DNA from: an uncultured Lachnospiraceae bacterium
GTDB taxonomy: Bacteria; Bacillota; Clostridia; Lachnospirales; Lachnospiraceae
Reading direction: 5' to 3'
Length of the DNA stretch: 58,960 nt
Assembly: GCA_947589315.1 (NCBI GenBank)
Contig: CANPZE010000015.1
Coordinates: 1 to 58,960, forward strand
Positions within the stretch are counted from its first letter, which is position 1. Every line of letters starts with the position of its first letter. The translations under genes and the position numbers were made by a program. The notes beneath the pieces were generated by a model. It searched no databases, was not told the DNA's origin, and saw only the letters and a list, made by a program, of their open reading frames with translations. Below are positions 37,622-47,367 of this stretch, one piece after another.

Positions 37622-38636
37622 CGATCTCGTCACCTCCGCCTCTGGAGATAATAATCTCAGCCGAATCTTCCAGTTTACGAATAATATTTACAATCTTCTG
37701 CTGCGCTTCTTCTACATCCTTCATACGCACAGGCCCCATAAATTCCATATCCTCTTTGATCATAGTAGCCAGCCTCTTAGACAAGTTGCTAAAGATCAGA
37801 TTCTGAACCTCTTCATTGGAACCCTTCAACGCCATTGCCAGCTCATTGTTGTCTACCTCACGCAACACGCGCTGTACAGAACGGTCGTCCAGAGTAAGGA
37901 TATCCTCGAACACGAACATCTTCTTGCGGATCTCGTCTGCCAGTTCGGGATCTTCGATCTCCAGGCTCTCCATAATATGTTTCTCGGTGCCTCTGTCCAC
38001 AGTATTCAAGATTTCCACAATGGAATCCACACCGCCTACGATCGTATAATCCTGATTTACCAGGGATGACAGCTTCTGTTCCAATACCTTTTCCACTTCC
38101 TTTATTACATCTGGCGAGGTCCGATCCATCTGGGCAATACGTTTCGCCACATCTGTCTGTTTATCCGGCGCCAGGGCGCTAATGATCGCAGAGGCCTGGC
38201 CGGTAGGCAGATAGGACAGGATCAGGGCAATGGTCTGTGGATGCTCATCCTGAATAAAGTTCAGCAGCTGGGCGGCATCCGTCCTACGCACAAATTCAAA
38301 AGGACGTACCTGTAGGGAAGCCGTAAGCTTTCCGATAACATCCTTGGCACGGTCGGATCCCAGCGCCTTTTCCAGCAGATCCTGGGCGTAGGTAATACCA
38401 CCCTCTGCGATATATTGCTGCGCCAGGCAAATCTCATAAAATTCATCCATCACTTCATCTTTTACCGTTGGCGATACGCTTCTGGTATTGGCAATCTCCA
38501 AAGTCAGCTGTTCGATCTCGTCTTCCTTTAAATGCTTAAATACATTGGCAGACTTATCCGGCCCTAAGGAAATCAAAAGGATTGCCGCTTTCTGAATTCC
38601 GCTTATATCCTCCGCTTTTACCGTTGATTTTGCCAT
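37614..38636 (-). CDS. fliG: FliG, flagellar motor switch protein
   Basis: Rotor protein that binds FliF and FliM and transmits torque. The 340 residues include the EHPQ motif (DEHPQTIALIL), the ARM-like middle domain, and the C-terminal torque helix region (FVFEDILTLDDRSVQRVLREVD). The ATG at 38636 follows GGAGGAG. The last codons overlap the fliH start. Confidence 0.95.
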   Translation of the reverse strand: MAKSTVKAEDISGIQKAAILLISLGPDKSANVFKHLKEDEIEQLTLEIANTRSVSPTVKDEVMDEFYEICLAQQYIAEGGITYAQDLLEKALGSDRAKDVIGKLTASLQVRPFEFVRRTDAAQLLNFIQDEHPQTIALILSYLPTGQASAIISALAPDKQTDVAKRIAQMDRTSPDVIKEVEKVLEQKLSSLVNQDYTIVGGVDSIVEILNTVDRGTEKHIMESLEIEDPELADEIRKKMFVFEDILTLDDRSVQRVLREVDNNELAMALKGSNEEVQNLIFSNLSKRLATMIKEDMEFMGPVRMKDVEEAQQKIVNIIRKLEDSAEIIISRGGGDEIVV

Positions 38637-38693
38637 GTCGCTCCTCCATTCTGACCCTGCGTTTTCTGAAAAAGTCCAAAGCCTTTTGCTTTT

Positions 38694-40325
38694 TTAATCC
38701 CAATCATCAGAAATCCAATGACGCAGCAGCTGTGCCACAGCCTCCGGATTTTCGTCCACAAATTTTTCAATCAGCTTTCTGGTCTCAGATTTATCGCTAA
38801 ATTCAATATCCTCCAGGGACTGGTTCTCCTTGGTAGTTGCCAGGAGCTGTTCCACAGACAGCTCTGGCTCCATTTCGGATACCCTGACCGGCGCCGTCCC
38901 ACGGATCACTACAAAGATCAAAAGCGCAATGATCAGAACAGCTAAAATGATCATCAGGTAATCTGAAAAGGTCCGTCCCCCTCTTGTACTCTCAACAAAT
39001 TTAGGCACCTGATATGCCATGACACGAATATTATCTGCATTGATCCCGGTAGCCACAGCAATCAGATCCAGCTGTTCCTGAGTCACCTCCAGCGGCGTCC
39101 TGGTATTGTTCTGGGCTATAAACTCATCAAATGTCATGTTATCCAGGGTACCGTCCGCCTTCAGGCGGTCTTCATCATAGACCTGATACTGGAGAAGCAC
39201 CAGCCCAAGAGAAGAGTCATCATATTCAATGGCGGGCGTCTCCCTGCGGATATTCTGGATCGTTTCATTGACAAAAATGTCTGTCAGCTTCTCAATTTCC
39301 ACAGAAGAATTGCTGGAGGTGCCATTATTCCATGTATAATCTGTATTGTCAGAATCGTTGCTCGCAGTCCCCGGCTCTCCCTCCGGCCCTCCTGAAGTGC
39401 CGGTAGAGGAATAGGTATAACGGTTCTTAGCAATACCGCTTCCCTCCTCGGCCCCTTCCGGACTGGTATATTCCTTCCGCAGCTCATCGACTTCTTCCAT
39501 ATTAAACCGGATACCCTGGGTTCCTACTTCCACATCATCGTATCCGCTCTTTACCATCATATCAATGACGTTACTGGCGATCGTATTGCGGAGCTTCTCG
39601 GCATATTCCACTGCGCCGCCAGTGATCGTCCCGCCCAGGCCATTGCCCACGGAACCATTATACAGGCAGTTTCCTTCTGAATCATTGATCACTACATTTT
39701 CCGTATCTGTGCCCACTGCATTCGCCAGCCAGCTGGCCAGGGACTGCGCGACATCGGACGTCAATACATCCTCGCTGTCGTCCTCCAGGACCACCAGGGC
39801 TGTCACAGAAGTCTTGGCCTCCTCATCAAGAACACTATATGTATTCTCCGGCACGTCAATGAATACCTGGGCATCCCGCACAAACGAATAGCCGTTTACC
39901 ATGCTGCTGCGGAGAGCGCTCTGCAACGCTAAAACCCTCTTCTGGGACTTCTCCTTCTCTGTGGTAGACATGCTATTATCAAAAGCTTCATCCCAGGTAT
40001 ATCCTGTATCTGTCAGATCATTGTCACTCATGGCATACAGGGCATCCGTCATAGCATTCTCATGCACATAAATCGTCAGCCCATCCCGGGAAGATTTGTA
40101 GGCAATATTCTGTTCCTGCAATGCATCACACATCTGGCTGGCATCTTCCAAAGTACTGAATTCCTGGAATCTGACCCAGGTAGGCCTGGATACCAGATAA
40201 CTTACCACCCCGATCAGCACCAGGACGGCGCAGATCACGCTGATAATAATGGTCTTCTGCTTGCTGGAATATTTATTCCAAAACTCTACAAACCGGACTG
40301 GAATCTCTTTTATTCGTTCCTTCAT
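38694..40325 (-). CDS. fliF: FliF, MS-ring protein
   Basis: Forms the membrane-embedded MS ring, the base of the basal body. The 543 residues have two membrane helices (about 28-46 and about 455-475) flanking a large extracytoplasmic part with ring-building motifs (LQSALRSSMVNGYSFVRDA-type region, VFIDVPEN). The last residues (VAQLLRHWISDDWD) match the FliG-binding tail. The start ATG has a GGGAG site. Confidence 0.94.
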   Translation of the reverse strand: MKERIKEIPVRFVEFWNKYSSKQKTIIISVICAVLVLIGVVSYLVSRPTWVRFQEFSTLEDASQMCDALQEQNIAYKSSRDGLTIYVHENAMTDALYAMSDNDLTDTGYTWDEAFDNSMSTTEKEKSQKRVLALQSALRSSMVNGYSFVRDAQVFIDVPENTYSVLDEEAKTSVTALVVLEDDSEDVLTSDVAQSLASWLANAVGTDTENVVINDSEGNCLYNGSVGNGLGGTITGGAVEYAEKLRNTIASNVIDMMVKSGYDDVEVGTQGIRFNMEEVDELRKEYTSPEGAEEGSGIAKNRYTYSSTGTSGGPEGEPGTASNDSDNTDYTWNNGTSSNSSVEIEKLTDIFVNETIQNIRRETPAIEYDDSSLGLVLLQYQVYDEDRLKADGTLDNMTFDEFIAQNNTRTPLEVTQEQLDLIAVATGINADNIRVMAYQVPKFVESTRGGRTFSDYLMIILAVLIIALLIFVVIRGTAPVRVSEMEPELSVEQLLATTKENQSLEDIEFSDKSETRKLIEKFVDENPEAVAQLLRHWISDDWD

Positions 40326-40361
40326 CGTCTATAAACTCCCTTGTCGCCTGTCGGCTTTATT

Positions 40362-40688
40362 TTAGAATTGAAGATTCATGATCTCTCTGTATCCCTGTAT
40401 AAAAGCATCCCGCACAGCTACGGTATACTGTAATGATACATTTGCTTTCTGCTGCGCGATCATCAGATCATGAATGCTGTCCGTCTCACCCAGTGAAAAC
40501 TTGATTTCCTCTTCCTCTGCCGCATTACTGTAATCATTGGCATCCCGGATCATCTGCACTGCAGAATCCAACAGAGAATGAAATACCCCATTCTCTTCCT
40601 GCTGATCACCTAGGGAGTTATCCAGCCGAGAAGATATCGTCGGCGTGTGAAAATTTGTATTAATTCCTGAAATTGATGACAAATCCAT
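40362..40688 (-). CDS. fliE: FliE, MS-ring/rod junction protein
   Basis: Connects the MS ring to the rod and is exported. The 108-residue protein has the FliE C-terminal motif (TDSIHDLMIAQQKANVSLQYTV, region about 72-93) and the end VRDAFIQGYREIMNLQ. It follows flgC by 38 bp. A GGAGGAC site precedes the ATG. Confidence 0.93.
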   Translation of the reverse strand: MDLSSISGINTNFHTPTISSRLDNSLGDQQEENGVFHSLLDSAVQMIRDANDYSNAAEEEEIKFSLGETDSIHDLMIAQQKANVSLQYTVAVRDAFIQGYREIMNLQF

Positions 40689-40726
40689 GGATCTTGTCCT
40701 CCTGTTTTCTCTAATTCCCTGTATTA

Positions 40727-41167
40727 TTATGACTTACCAATATCCAATGCCTTCAGCTGCATATTCTTGCTGGCATTAAAGGCCGTCACATTCGCTTCAT
40801 AAGAACGGCTGGCATCGATCATATCTGTCATTTCCGTAACGGTATTTACATTGGGATAAGTGACGTAGCCTCTCTCATCTGCATCCGGATGGGAAGGGTC
40901 GTATACCATCCGGCACTCCGTCTCCTTGTCCTCTATGATATCTGTGATCTTAACTCCTTTTCCCACAGTCCCGGTGGCTGCGATCAGAGTATCGTCAAAA
41001 GAAACATAATTCTTCTCCTGGAAAATCACTGATTTCCTCTTATACACTTCACCGTCTGCGCCTCTGGTCGTATTTACATTTGCAATATTCTGCGAAATGA
41101 TATCCAGACGGGTACGCTGTGCGGTCATGCCGCTGGCGCTAATATCCATTCCTGAAAAAACGTTCAT
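40727..41167 (-). CDS. flgC: FlgC, proximal rod protein
   Basis: Rod protein exported through the type III gate, 146 residues. Motifs are [31 protein letters not shown] and the C-terminal [19 protein letters not shown]. The ATG at 41167 has GGAGG six bases upstream; a longer reading to 41200 is less likely. Confidence 0.94.
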   Translation of the reverse strand: MNVFSGMDISASGMTAQRTRLDIISQNIANVNTTRGADGEVYKRKSVIFQEKNYVSFDDTLIAATGTVGKGVKITDIIEDKETECRMVYDPSHPDADERGYVTYPNVNTVTEMTDMIDASRSYEANVTAFNASKNMQLKALDIGKS

Positions 41168-41221
41168 ATTCAGCCTCCACTCTATTCTGCGTATCAGCAA
41201 GCCTCTTGTCTTATCAATCTA

Positions 41222-41614
41222 TCAGCCTCCGGTCTTCAGTACGGTCTTCAGCCTGCTAAACTCCTGATTGATCGAATCCAATACGGTATAATACCGTATC
41301 TGGTTCTTAGCCAGTGCGGCATTCTCCGTGTCAATGTCTACATTATTCCCATCCAGGCGGTAACTGACAGTACCATAATCTGTATATGTACGCCCGGTCA
41401 ACACATCCAGCTCTGCCTCAGCCACTTCATCATCCAGAGACAGTCCGCCGCTCAGTTCATCCCGCAGATAATTTTCAAATGCCAGATCTTTTCTCTTGTA
41501 ACCCGGCGTGTCCACATTGGCAATATTATTGGAAATCAATGAATTCCTGGTCCAATTGGCATCCGCTACGGTCTCCAGCACATTGATATAATTATATGCT
41601 CCCGATGCGATCAT
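41222..41614 (-). CDS. flgB: FlgB, proximal rod protein
   Basis: First gene of the flagellar cluster; rod protein of 130 residues with RNSLISNNIANVDTPGYKRK and the C-terminal YYTVLDSINQEFSRLKTVL. The ATG at 41614 follows GGAGG. The promoter lies about 75 bp upstream. Confidence 0.93.
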   Translation of the reverse strand: MIASGAYNYINVLETVADANWTRNSLISNNIANVDTPGYKRKDLAFENYLRDELSGGLSLDDEVAEAELDVLTGRTYTDYGTVSYRLDGNNVDIDTENAALAKNQIRYYTVLDSINQEFSRLKTVLKTGG

Positions 41615-41688
41615 CCTTCTCTCCTCCCCTTCTCTTTTTCTGTACATATATCCTGACTATATCATCACAACATAACTACTCACTTCTA

Positions 41689-41716
41689 ATTATAATGAAA
41701 ATCAGATAAAATACAA
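41689..41716 (-). promoter_or_regulatory. promoter of the fla/che operon
   Basis: TTGTAT (41711-41716) and a perfect TATAAT (41689-41694) with a 16-bp spacer on the minus strand, about 75 bp before flgB. This is a vegetative-type promoter. A weak CodY-box match (10 of 15 bases, 41689-41703) overlaps the -10. The terminator after codY lies just upstream, so the flagellar genes do not depend on read-through from topA-codY. Confidence 0.7.
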
Positions 41717-41760
41717 GACATTTTTACACCAATCCAGATATTCCTAAATAATCCCGATCC

Positions 41761-41790
41761 AAAAAAACAGCCCGGGCCTGTATCGGCCCG
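41761..41790 (-). terminator. terminator after codY
   Basis: CGGGCC (41773-41778) pairs with GGCCCG (41785-41790) across a six-base loop, and on the minus strand the stem is followed by GGCTGTTTTTTT. It lies 15 bp after the codY stop and separates codY from the flagellar operon. Confidence 0.85.
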
Positions 41791-41804
41791 AACTATCGTT
41801 CCAT

Positions 41805-42587
41805 CTATTTTTCTTCTATACAGCTTCGGATCATATCGCAGGACAGCAGGTCGTTTACAATCCGGATATAGGTTCCCTTCATTCCTGACGACCTGGTCTT
41901 GATGATCCCTGCGCTCTCACATTTTTTTAATCCATTGACGATCACAGAACGGGTGATGCCCACCTTATCTGCCAGCCGACTGGTGACCAGTATTCCCTCT
42001 GTCTCCTCATCCAGTTCATCCAGCACGCAGGCCATGGCTTTGGCTTCCAGGCGGGACAGAGTGCGGACCGCCGCCTTCACATCCTGTTCTTTGCGGTATT
42101 CCTCTGTCATTTCTTCACTCTCTGCCCTCTGCATTGCCAGGCCGATCACAGTAGCCCCATATTCTGTAAGGATAATATCATCAATAGAAAATCCTCCGTC
42201 TGTGCGGTATACAAACAAAGTCCCCAGCCTTCTTCCACCCATATTCACCGGGGCGATCATCCCGTAATATTGCTCCACGGCCTCCGGCTCCAACCCCAGA
42301 GTCAATAGATTCACGTTTTCTTTGGTGGAAAGGATACTGAGAAATCTTTCCTGGAGAGCGGCTTCCAGGTAACTGCCATATGTCACTTTTGCCAAATTCG
42401 GAAGTACCGGTATCCCCTTCCGTTCTTTTAATCCCAGGATCTTCCCCTTCCGGCTGGCCAATATGACGCTCCCCTGCAGCGCCTGGGACAGGATCCGGCA
42501 GAAATCGTTAAAATCCACTTTATCTGTTTCCTGTTCTCCCAGCAGCATATTGATCCGCCTTGTCTTATCCAGTAACTCCAAACTCAT
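41805..42587 (-). CDS. codY: CodY, GTP/branched-chain amino acid sensing repressor
   Basis: Global regulator that represses nutrient-limitation genes when GTP and branched-chain amino acids are plentiful. The 260 residues have an N-terminal GAF-type ligand domain (about 1-155) and a C-terminal winged helix with ADKVGITRSVIVNGLKKCESAG and GMKGTYIRI. The ATG at 42587 lies three bases after the topA stop with an AAGGAG site. In B. subtilis codY also immediately precedes flgB. Confidence 0.95.
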   Translation of the reverse strand: MSLELLDKTRRINMLLGEQETDKVDFNDFCRILSQALQGSVILASRKGKILGLKERKGIPVLPNLAKVTYGSYLEAALQERFLSILSTKENVNLLTLGLEPEAVEQYYGMIAPVNMGGRRLGTLFVYRTDGGFSIDDIILTEYGATVIGLAMQRAESEEMTEEYRKEQDVKAAVRTLSRLEAKAMACVLDELDEETEGILVTSRLADKVGITRSVIVNGLKKCESAGIIKTRSSGMKGTYIRIVNDLLSCDMIRSCIEEK

Positions 42588-42589
42588 GG

Positions 42590-44659
42590 TTATTTTTTCT
42601 CCTTCGCCTCCACATAGCCGCACTGTTCATCCATGCAGACCAGCTTATTGCCCTTCTCTACCATCGGCCCCTGGCAATTAGGGCACTTCTTTGCTGACGG
42701 TTTCTGCCATGACATAAAATCACAATCCGGATAATTCATGCAGCCAAAATATCTTCTTCCCTTCTTCGTCATCTTAATTACTACATCGGCGCCGCACTTG
42801 GGACAGGCCACGCCGATCTTCTCAAAGAAAGGCTTTGTATTCCTGCAGTCCGGGAAGCCGGGACAGGCCAGGAACTTTCCATGAGGGCCATATTTCACCA
42901 CCATATTGCGGCCACATTCCTCACAGACCACATCTGTAACCTCATCTTCAATCTTAATCTCCTCCAGCTCCCGCTGGGCTACTGTGACTGCCTCATTTAA
43001 GTCAGGATAAAAATTTTCTACAACTGTCTTCCATCGTACGCTCCCGTCCTCTACCCGGTCCAGCAGTCCCTCCAATGCCGCAGTAAAGTTTACGTCTACA
43101 ATGCTGGCAAAGGACTTTTTCATGATACTATTGACTACTTCGCCCAGCTCCGTCACATACAAATTTTTCTGCTCCTTGGATACATAATGGCGGTTAATTA
43201 AAGTAGATATGGTGGGGGCATAGGTACTGGGACGGCCAATCCCCAGCTCTTCCAGCGTCTTTACCAGAGAGGCCTCCGTAAAATGAGCCGGCGGCTGCGT
43301 GAAATGCTGCTTCTTTTCAAATTCCTTCCCCTGCAGCTTAGCGCCCTTCACCAGATTCCGCGACAGGCTCTTCTTCTCTACCTTGTCCTCCTCAGTCTGG
43401 TATACCGTCAGGTATCCCGCAAATACAATCTTGGAGGAGGCGGCAGTAAAACGATACTCCTCAGAATCAATCTTAACAGATACGGTCTCATATTTGGCCG
43501 GAGCCATCTGGCTGGCCATAAACCGTTTCCAGATCAGCTGGTATAACCGGAAATGGTCTCTGCTGAGAGAATCCTTCACCATAGCCGGCGTGATATCAAT
43601 ATAAGTAGGACGGATCGCCTCATGGGCATCCTGAATCTTCTTGTCGGATTTTTTCTGGCCTCCATCCTGCGCCAGATATTCCTTTCCATAATTTTCTTCT
43701 ATATATTCTACAGTCATCGCCTTAGCTTCATCGGAGACACGTGTAGAATCCGTACGCAGATATGTGATCAGGCCGACCGTCCCTCTCCCCTTCACTGCTA
43801 CGCCTTCATAAAGCCCCTGGGCCAGACGCATCGTCTTCTGTGTGGAAAAATTCAGCGTCTTGGCCGCCTCCTGCTGCAAGGTGCTGGTGGTAAAAGGTAA
43901 CGGGCACTTTTTGGTCCTCTCAGACTTTTTCACTTCCGAGACCTCAAAGGACGCCTTCTCCAGAGAAGACAGGATCTGATCCAGTTCCCGCTCTGATTCT
44001 ATAGAAATCTTTTCCTTCTTTGTTCCATAAAATTCTGCCGTCAGCGGCTTCTTCTCACCCTCCAGGTAAAATTCTCCGGACAGAGTCCAATATTCCCTGG
44101 AGATAAAAAGATTGATCTCTTCCTCCCGGTCGCAGATAATGCGCAAAGCCACCGACTGGACGCGGCCAGCGCTAAGCCCTCGTTTTACCTTGGCCCAAAG
44201 TACCGGGCTGATCCCATAACCCACCATACGGTCTAATACCCGGCGGGCCTGCTGGGCATCCACCAGATTCATATCAATCTGCCGTGCATGCTTAATGGAC
44301 TGTTTGACAGCATTTTTGGTAATTTCATTAAAAGTGATCCTGCTGGCATTCTTATCTTCCAGCTTCAACGCCTTGGACAGATGCCAGGATATCGCCTCTC
44401 CTTCCCGGTCCGGGTCAGTCGCCAGATAAATTTTATCTGCCTTCTTCACTTCCTTGCGCAGTTTGGCAAGAAGGTCGCCTTTTCCCCGTATCGTAATATA
44501 TTTGGGTTCAAAGTCATGTTCCACATCTATGCCCAGCTGACTCTTAGGCAAATCTCTCACATGTCCGTTGGAGGCCACTACCTCATAGGAGTTCCCTAAA
44601 AATTTTTTAATTGTTGTCGCTTTGGAGGGAGACTCTACAATTACCAAATTTTTCGCCAT
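42590..44659 (-). CDS. topA: DNA topoisomerase I
   Basis: Type IA topoisomerase that relaxes negative supercoils. The 689 residues have the TOPRIM domain (VIVESPSKATTIKKFLG, TDPDREGEAISWH), the active-site tyrosine in LITYLRTDSTR, and three C-terminal zinc ribbons (CEECGRN, CPKCGAD, CPNCQGP). The ATG at 44659 (MAKNL) has GGAAAGG upstream and overlaps the dprA stop by 19 bp; a reading extended to 44770 has no site. Confidence 0.96.
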   Translation of the reverse strand: MAKNLVIVESPSKATTIKKFLGNSYEVVASNGHVRDLPKSQLGIDVEHDFEPKYITIRGKGDLLAKLRKEVKKADKIYLATDPDREGEAISWHLSKALKLEDKNASRITFNEITKNAVKQSIKHARQIDMNLVDAQQARRVLDRMVGYGISPVLWAKVKRGLSAGRVQSVALRIICDREEEINLFISREYWTLSGEFYLEGEKKPLTAEFYGTKKEKISIESERELDQILSSLEKASFEVSEVKKSERTKKCPLPFTTSTLQQEAAKTLNFSTQKTMRLAQGLYEGVAVKGRGTVGLITYLRTDSTRVSDEAKAMTVEYIEENYGKEYLAQDGGQKKSDKKIQDAHEAIRPTYIDITPAMVKDSLSRDHFRLYQLIWKRFMASQMAPAKYETVSVKIDSEEYRFTAASSKIVFAGYLTVYQTEEDKVEKKSLSRNLVKGAKLQGKEFEKKQHFTQPPAHFTEASLVKTLEELGIGRPSTYAPTISTLINRHYVSKEQKNLYVTELGEVVNSIMKKSFASIVDVNFTAALEGLLDRVEDGSVRWKTVVENFYPDLNEAVTVAQRELEEIKIEDEVTDVVCEECGRNMVVKYGPHGKFLACPGFPDCRNTKPFFEKIGVACPKCGADVVIKMTKKGRRYFGCMNYPDCDFMSWQKPSAKKCPNCQGPMVEKGNKLVCMDEQCGYVEAKEKK

Positions 44660-45780
44660 TGATATTCCATCCTTTCCAACGAGGATATGGCATAATAATG
44701 ATTGCCAATATCCCGAACCACACCCTTCAGTTCCATAGAAACCAGCGCTTCCATGATATCCTGTACACAAAGTCCCGACATTCTGGCAATGCCGGACAGG
44801 TGGATTGGCTCCAAACTTAAATAAGAATACACTATTTTTTCTGTGGTTTCAAGCATAACCTCATTTTTTTTCTTATGAGCGCTTACATTTTCATCTAAAA
44901 AAATCCCCAAGCCATCCATAAGATCCCCGACACAGGTGACCAGTGCCGCCCCGTTCTGTATCAGCCGGTTGCTTCCTGCATAGCCGGGAGCAGTAATATC
45001 CCCTGGCACTACAAAAACATCTTTTCCCTGCTCTGCTCCCAGCTCTGCAGTAATCAGAGAACCGCTTTTTTCCCTGGCCTCAATGACAAGAATGCCGTCA
45101 GAAAGTCCACTGATAATGCGATTGCGCATGGGGAAATTACCGGGCAGCGGCTGCACGCCCGGCGGAAATTCCGACAGCACGCCCCCTTGTTCCTGCATCT
45201 GCATATAGCTTTCGATATGCTGCCTGGGATAACAGATATCCACGCCGCAGCCCAATACGCCATAGGTTTTTCCCCCGGCAACAGAAAGCGCGCCCCTCTG
45301 CGCCGCAATATCCACGCCTAAAGCCATCCCGCTGATCACGGCTATTCCGTTTTCTGCCAGCTGCCGGCCGAAACTTCCTGCGATTTCTCTCGCCGCATAG
45401 GAGGCCGCCCTTCCTCCCACCACTGCCACAGCAGGCCTGCCTTCCTCCGGAAGCTGCCCTTTATAAAACAGGCTGAAGGGAGGATTATAAATATGGCGCA
45501 GCTTCTGGGGATATTCCTCCTCCAGCCAGCACAAAAAGGAAATCCCCTGACGTTGGAGATTATCATAGGCCCGCTTTACCTTCTCTTCCTGCCGGGAGGC
45601 CAGCAGCCGTTCCAGGTCTGACGGCCGGAGGGAATCAGCCTGCCTTAGTTCTTCCCTGGACGCCCGAAAAATATCCCTGGGACTGCCAATTTGCTGCAAA
45701 AGTTTCTGGATCTTCCGGCTGCCGATCCCGGGGATAGCAGACAGCCAGTACGCATATTGCTTTTCTTCTGTGCCGCTCAT
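44641..45780 (-). CDS. dprA: DprA/Smf, DNA processing protein
   Basis: Loads RecA on incoming single-stranded DNA during transformation. The 379 residues have an N-terminal helical domain (YWLSAIPGIGSRKIQKLL), the Rossmann fold (VAVVGGRAASYAA, VISGMALGVDIAAQRGAL, YGVLGCGVDICYP, GNFPMRNRIISGLSD) and a C-terminal winged helix. It sits between comM and topA as in many Firmicutes and overlaps comM by four bases (ATGA). Confidence 0.93.
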   Translation of the reverse strand: MSGTEEKQYAYWLSAIPGIGSRKIQKLLQQIGSPRDIFRASREELRQADSLRPSDLERLLASRQEEKVKRAYDNLQRQGISFLCWLEEEYPQKLRHIYNPPFSLFYKGQLPEEGRPAVAVVGGRAASYAAREIAGSFGRQLAENGIAVISGMALGVDIAAQRGALSVAGGKTYGVLGCGVDICYPRQHIESYMQMQEQGGVLSEFPPGVQPLPGNFPMRNRIISGLSDGILVIEAREKSGSLITAELGAEQGKDVFVVPGDITAPGYAGSNRLIQNGAALVTCVGDLMDGLGIFLDENVSAHKKKNEVMLETTEKIVYSYLSLEPIHLSGIARMSGLCVQDIMEALVSMELKGVVRDIGNHYYAISSLERMEYQWRKIW

Positions 45781-47318
45781 TCCCCGTCACCTCCCCAGTA
45801 TTTCCGGTCTACACTCCGGTAACATACCGCCTCGCTGATATGGGAACGCTGGATCTCTTCCTTTCCTTCCAGATCTGCAATGCTTCGTCCAACCTTTAAA
45901 ATCTTATGATATGCTCTGGCGCTAAATGACAGCTTTTCAAAGATCATTTCCAGATAGTCCCCTGCTTCTTTTGTCAACCGGCAATATTTTTTTACACTTT
46001 TTGCCGGGAGCTCCCCATTATAATGAAAGCTTTCCCGGTGGTAGCGTTCCTCCTGGACCCTATAGGCCTGAAAAATGCGCCGCCGTATACTTTCCGTATC
46101 CTCTCCGGCTTCCTGCCCGCCAGTCTCCAGTTCCTGATAACGGAGAGGGACTGCCTCTGCGCAAAGGTCAAAGCGGTCCAGCAGTGGCATACTGATCCTT
46201 CCCAGGTAACGCCTTACTTGCCCGGGCGTGCAACGACAGCGGCTGCGGTCAGGATAATAGCCGCATTTACAGGGATTCATCGCCGCCACCAAAAGAGACC
46301 TGGCTGGATATCGGCAACTGCCGCTCAGCCTGGCAACATTTACCCATCCATCCTCCAGAGGCTGGCGCAATGCCTCAATGGATTGGGGGTGGAATTCCGG
46401 AAGCTCGTCCAGGAACAGCACCCCGCCGGAGGCCAGGCTGACTTCTCCCGGCTGTGGCCGCCGCCCTCCTCCTACCAGCGCTGCCTGTGATATCGTGTGG
46501 TGAGGAGCCCGGAAGGGACGTCTTGTAAGAATCGGCATATCCGGACCCAGTAGCCCCGCCACACTGTATATCCTTGAGATCTCGAGCTGCTCTTCCTCGC
46601 CCATGGCCGGCAGGATCCCCGGAATACGTTTGGCAATCATTGACTTTCCTGTGCCGGGAGGGCCGATCATCAATAAATTGTGCCTTCCACTGACTGCCAC
46701 TTCTACAGCCCGCCGCAGGGCCGCCTGTCCCTTTACCTCTGCAAAGTCCAGGGTTTCCCCGGAATCCCGGACAGTAACCCCTCCCTGCCGGCAGCTTTGC
46801 TCCAGGCTGTCCTCCCGGAAGATCCGTATCACTTCATCCAGGCCTGCCACTCCGATCGTCCCTATCCCTTTCACAGCCAGAGCCTCCTGCTGATTATCCC
46901 GCGGCAGAATACAATATTTCATTCCCTGTTCCTGGGCGGTATACACCATAGAAAGTACGCCCTTTACCGGATTAATATGCCCTTCCAGGCTCAATTCTCC
47001 TATCAATAATGTTTGGGAAAGCTTTTCCTGGGGAATATACCCACAGGCAGCCAGAATCGCTGCTGCGATGGCAAGATCATAGCCGGTCCCATCCTTTCGG
47101 ATATCTGCCGGCGAAAGATTAATGGTGATCCGTTTGGCGGGAAACCGGAAGCCTGTATTCCGCAAGGCAATCCGCACCCGCTCCCTGGCCTCCTTTGCTT
47201 CGGAGGACAGGTAACCCACCAATGAGAAATTAGGCAGACCCTCTGAGATATCTGCCTCAATTTGGATAATGCACCCTTCGATCCCCTGGACCGCTGCACA
47301 ATAAGATTTACTATACAA
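45777..47318 (-). CDS. comM: ComM/YifB-type Mg-chelatase-like AAA ATPase
   Basis: Hexameric helicase-like ATPase implicated in integrating transformed DNA (ComM in Gram-negatives). The 513 residues have an N-terminal S5-fold domain (INLSPADIRKDGTGYDLAIA), Walker A GPPGTGKSM, Walker B GGVLFLDELPEF, and a C-terminal Mg_chelatase_C domain. The start is likely TTG at 47318: AAAGGAG lies five bases upstream and the product begins MYSKSYCAAVQGIEG, as in the family. A GTG at 47333 overlaps the site. Confidence 0.9.
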   Translation of the reverse strand: MYSKSYCAAVQGIEGCIIQIEADISEGLPNFSLVGYLSSEAKEARERVRIALRNTGFRFPAKRITINLSPADIRKDGTGYDLAIAAAILAACGYIPQEKLSQTLLIGELSLEGHINPVKGVLSMVYTAQEQGMKYCILPRDNQQEALAVKGIGTIGVAGLDEVIRIFREDSLEQSCRQGGVTVRDSGETLDFAEVKGQAALRRAVEVAVSGRHNLLMIGPPGTGKSMIAKRIPGILPAMGEEEQLEISRIYSVAGLLGPDMPILTRRPFRAPHHTISQAALVGGGRRPQPGEVSLASGGVLFLDELPEFHPQSIEALRQPLEDGWVNVARLSGSCRYPARSLLVAAMNPCKCGYYPDRSRCRCTPGQVRRYLGRISMPLLDRFDLCAEAVPLRYQELETGGQEAGEDTESIRRRIFQAYRVQEERYHRESFHYNGELPAKSVKKYCRLTKEAGDYLEMIFEKLSFSARAYHKILKVGRSIADLEGKEEIQRSHISEAVCYRSVDRKYWGGDGE

Positions 47319-47367
47319 GATAGCTCCTTTCACCGTTCTATGAAAGAAGCTTTCCCCACCCTGTTTA

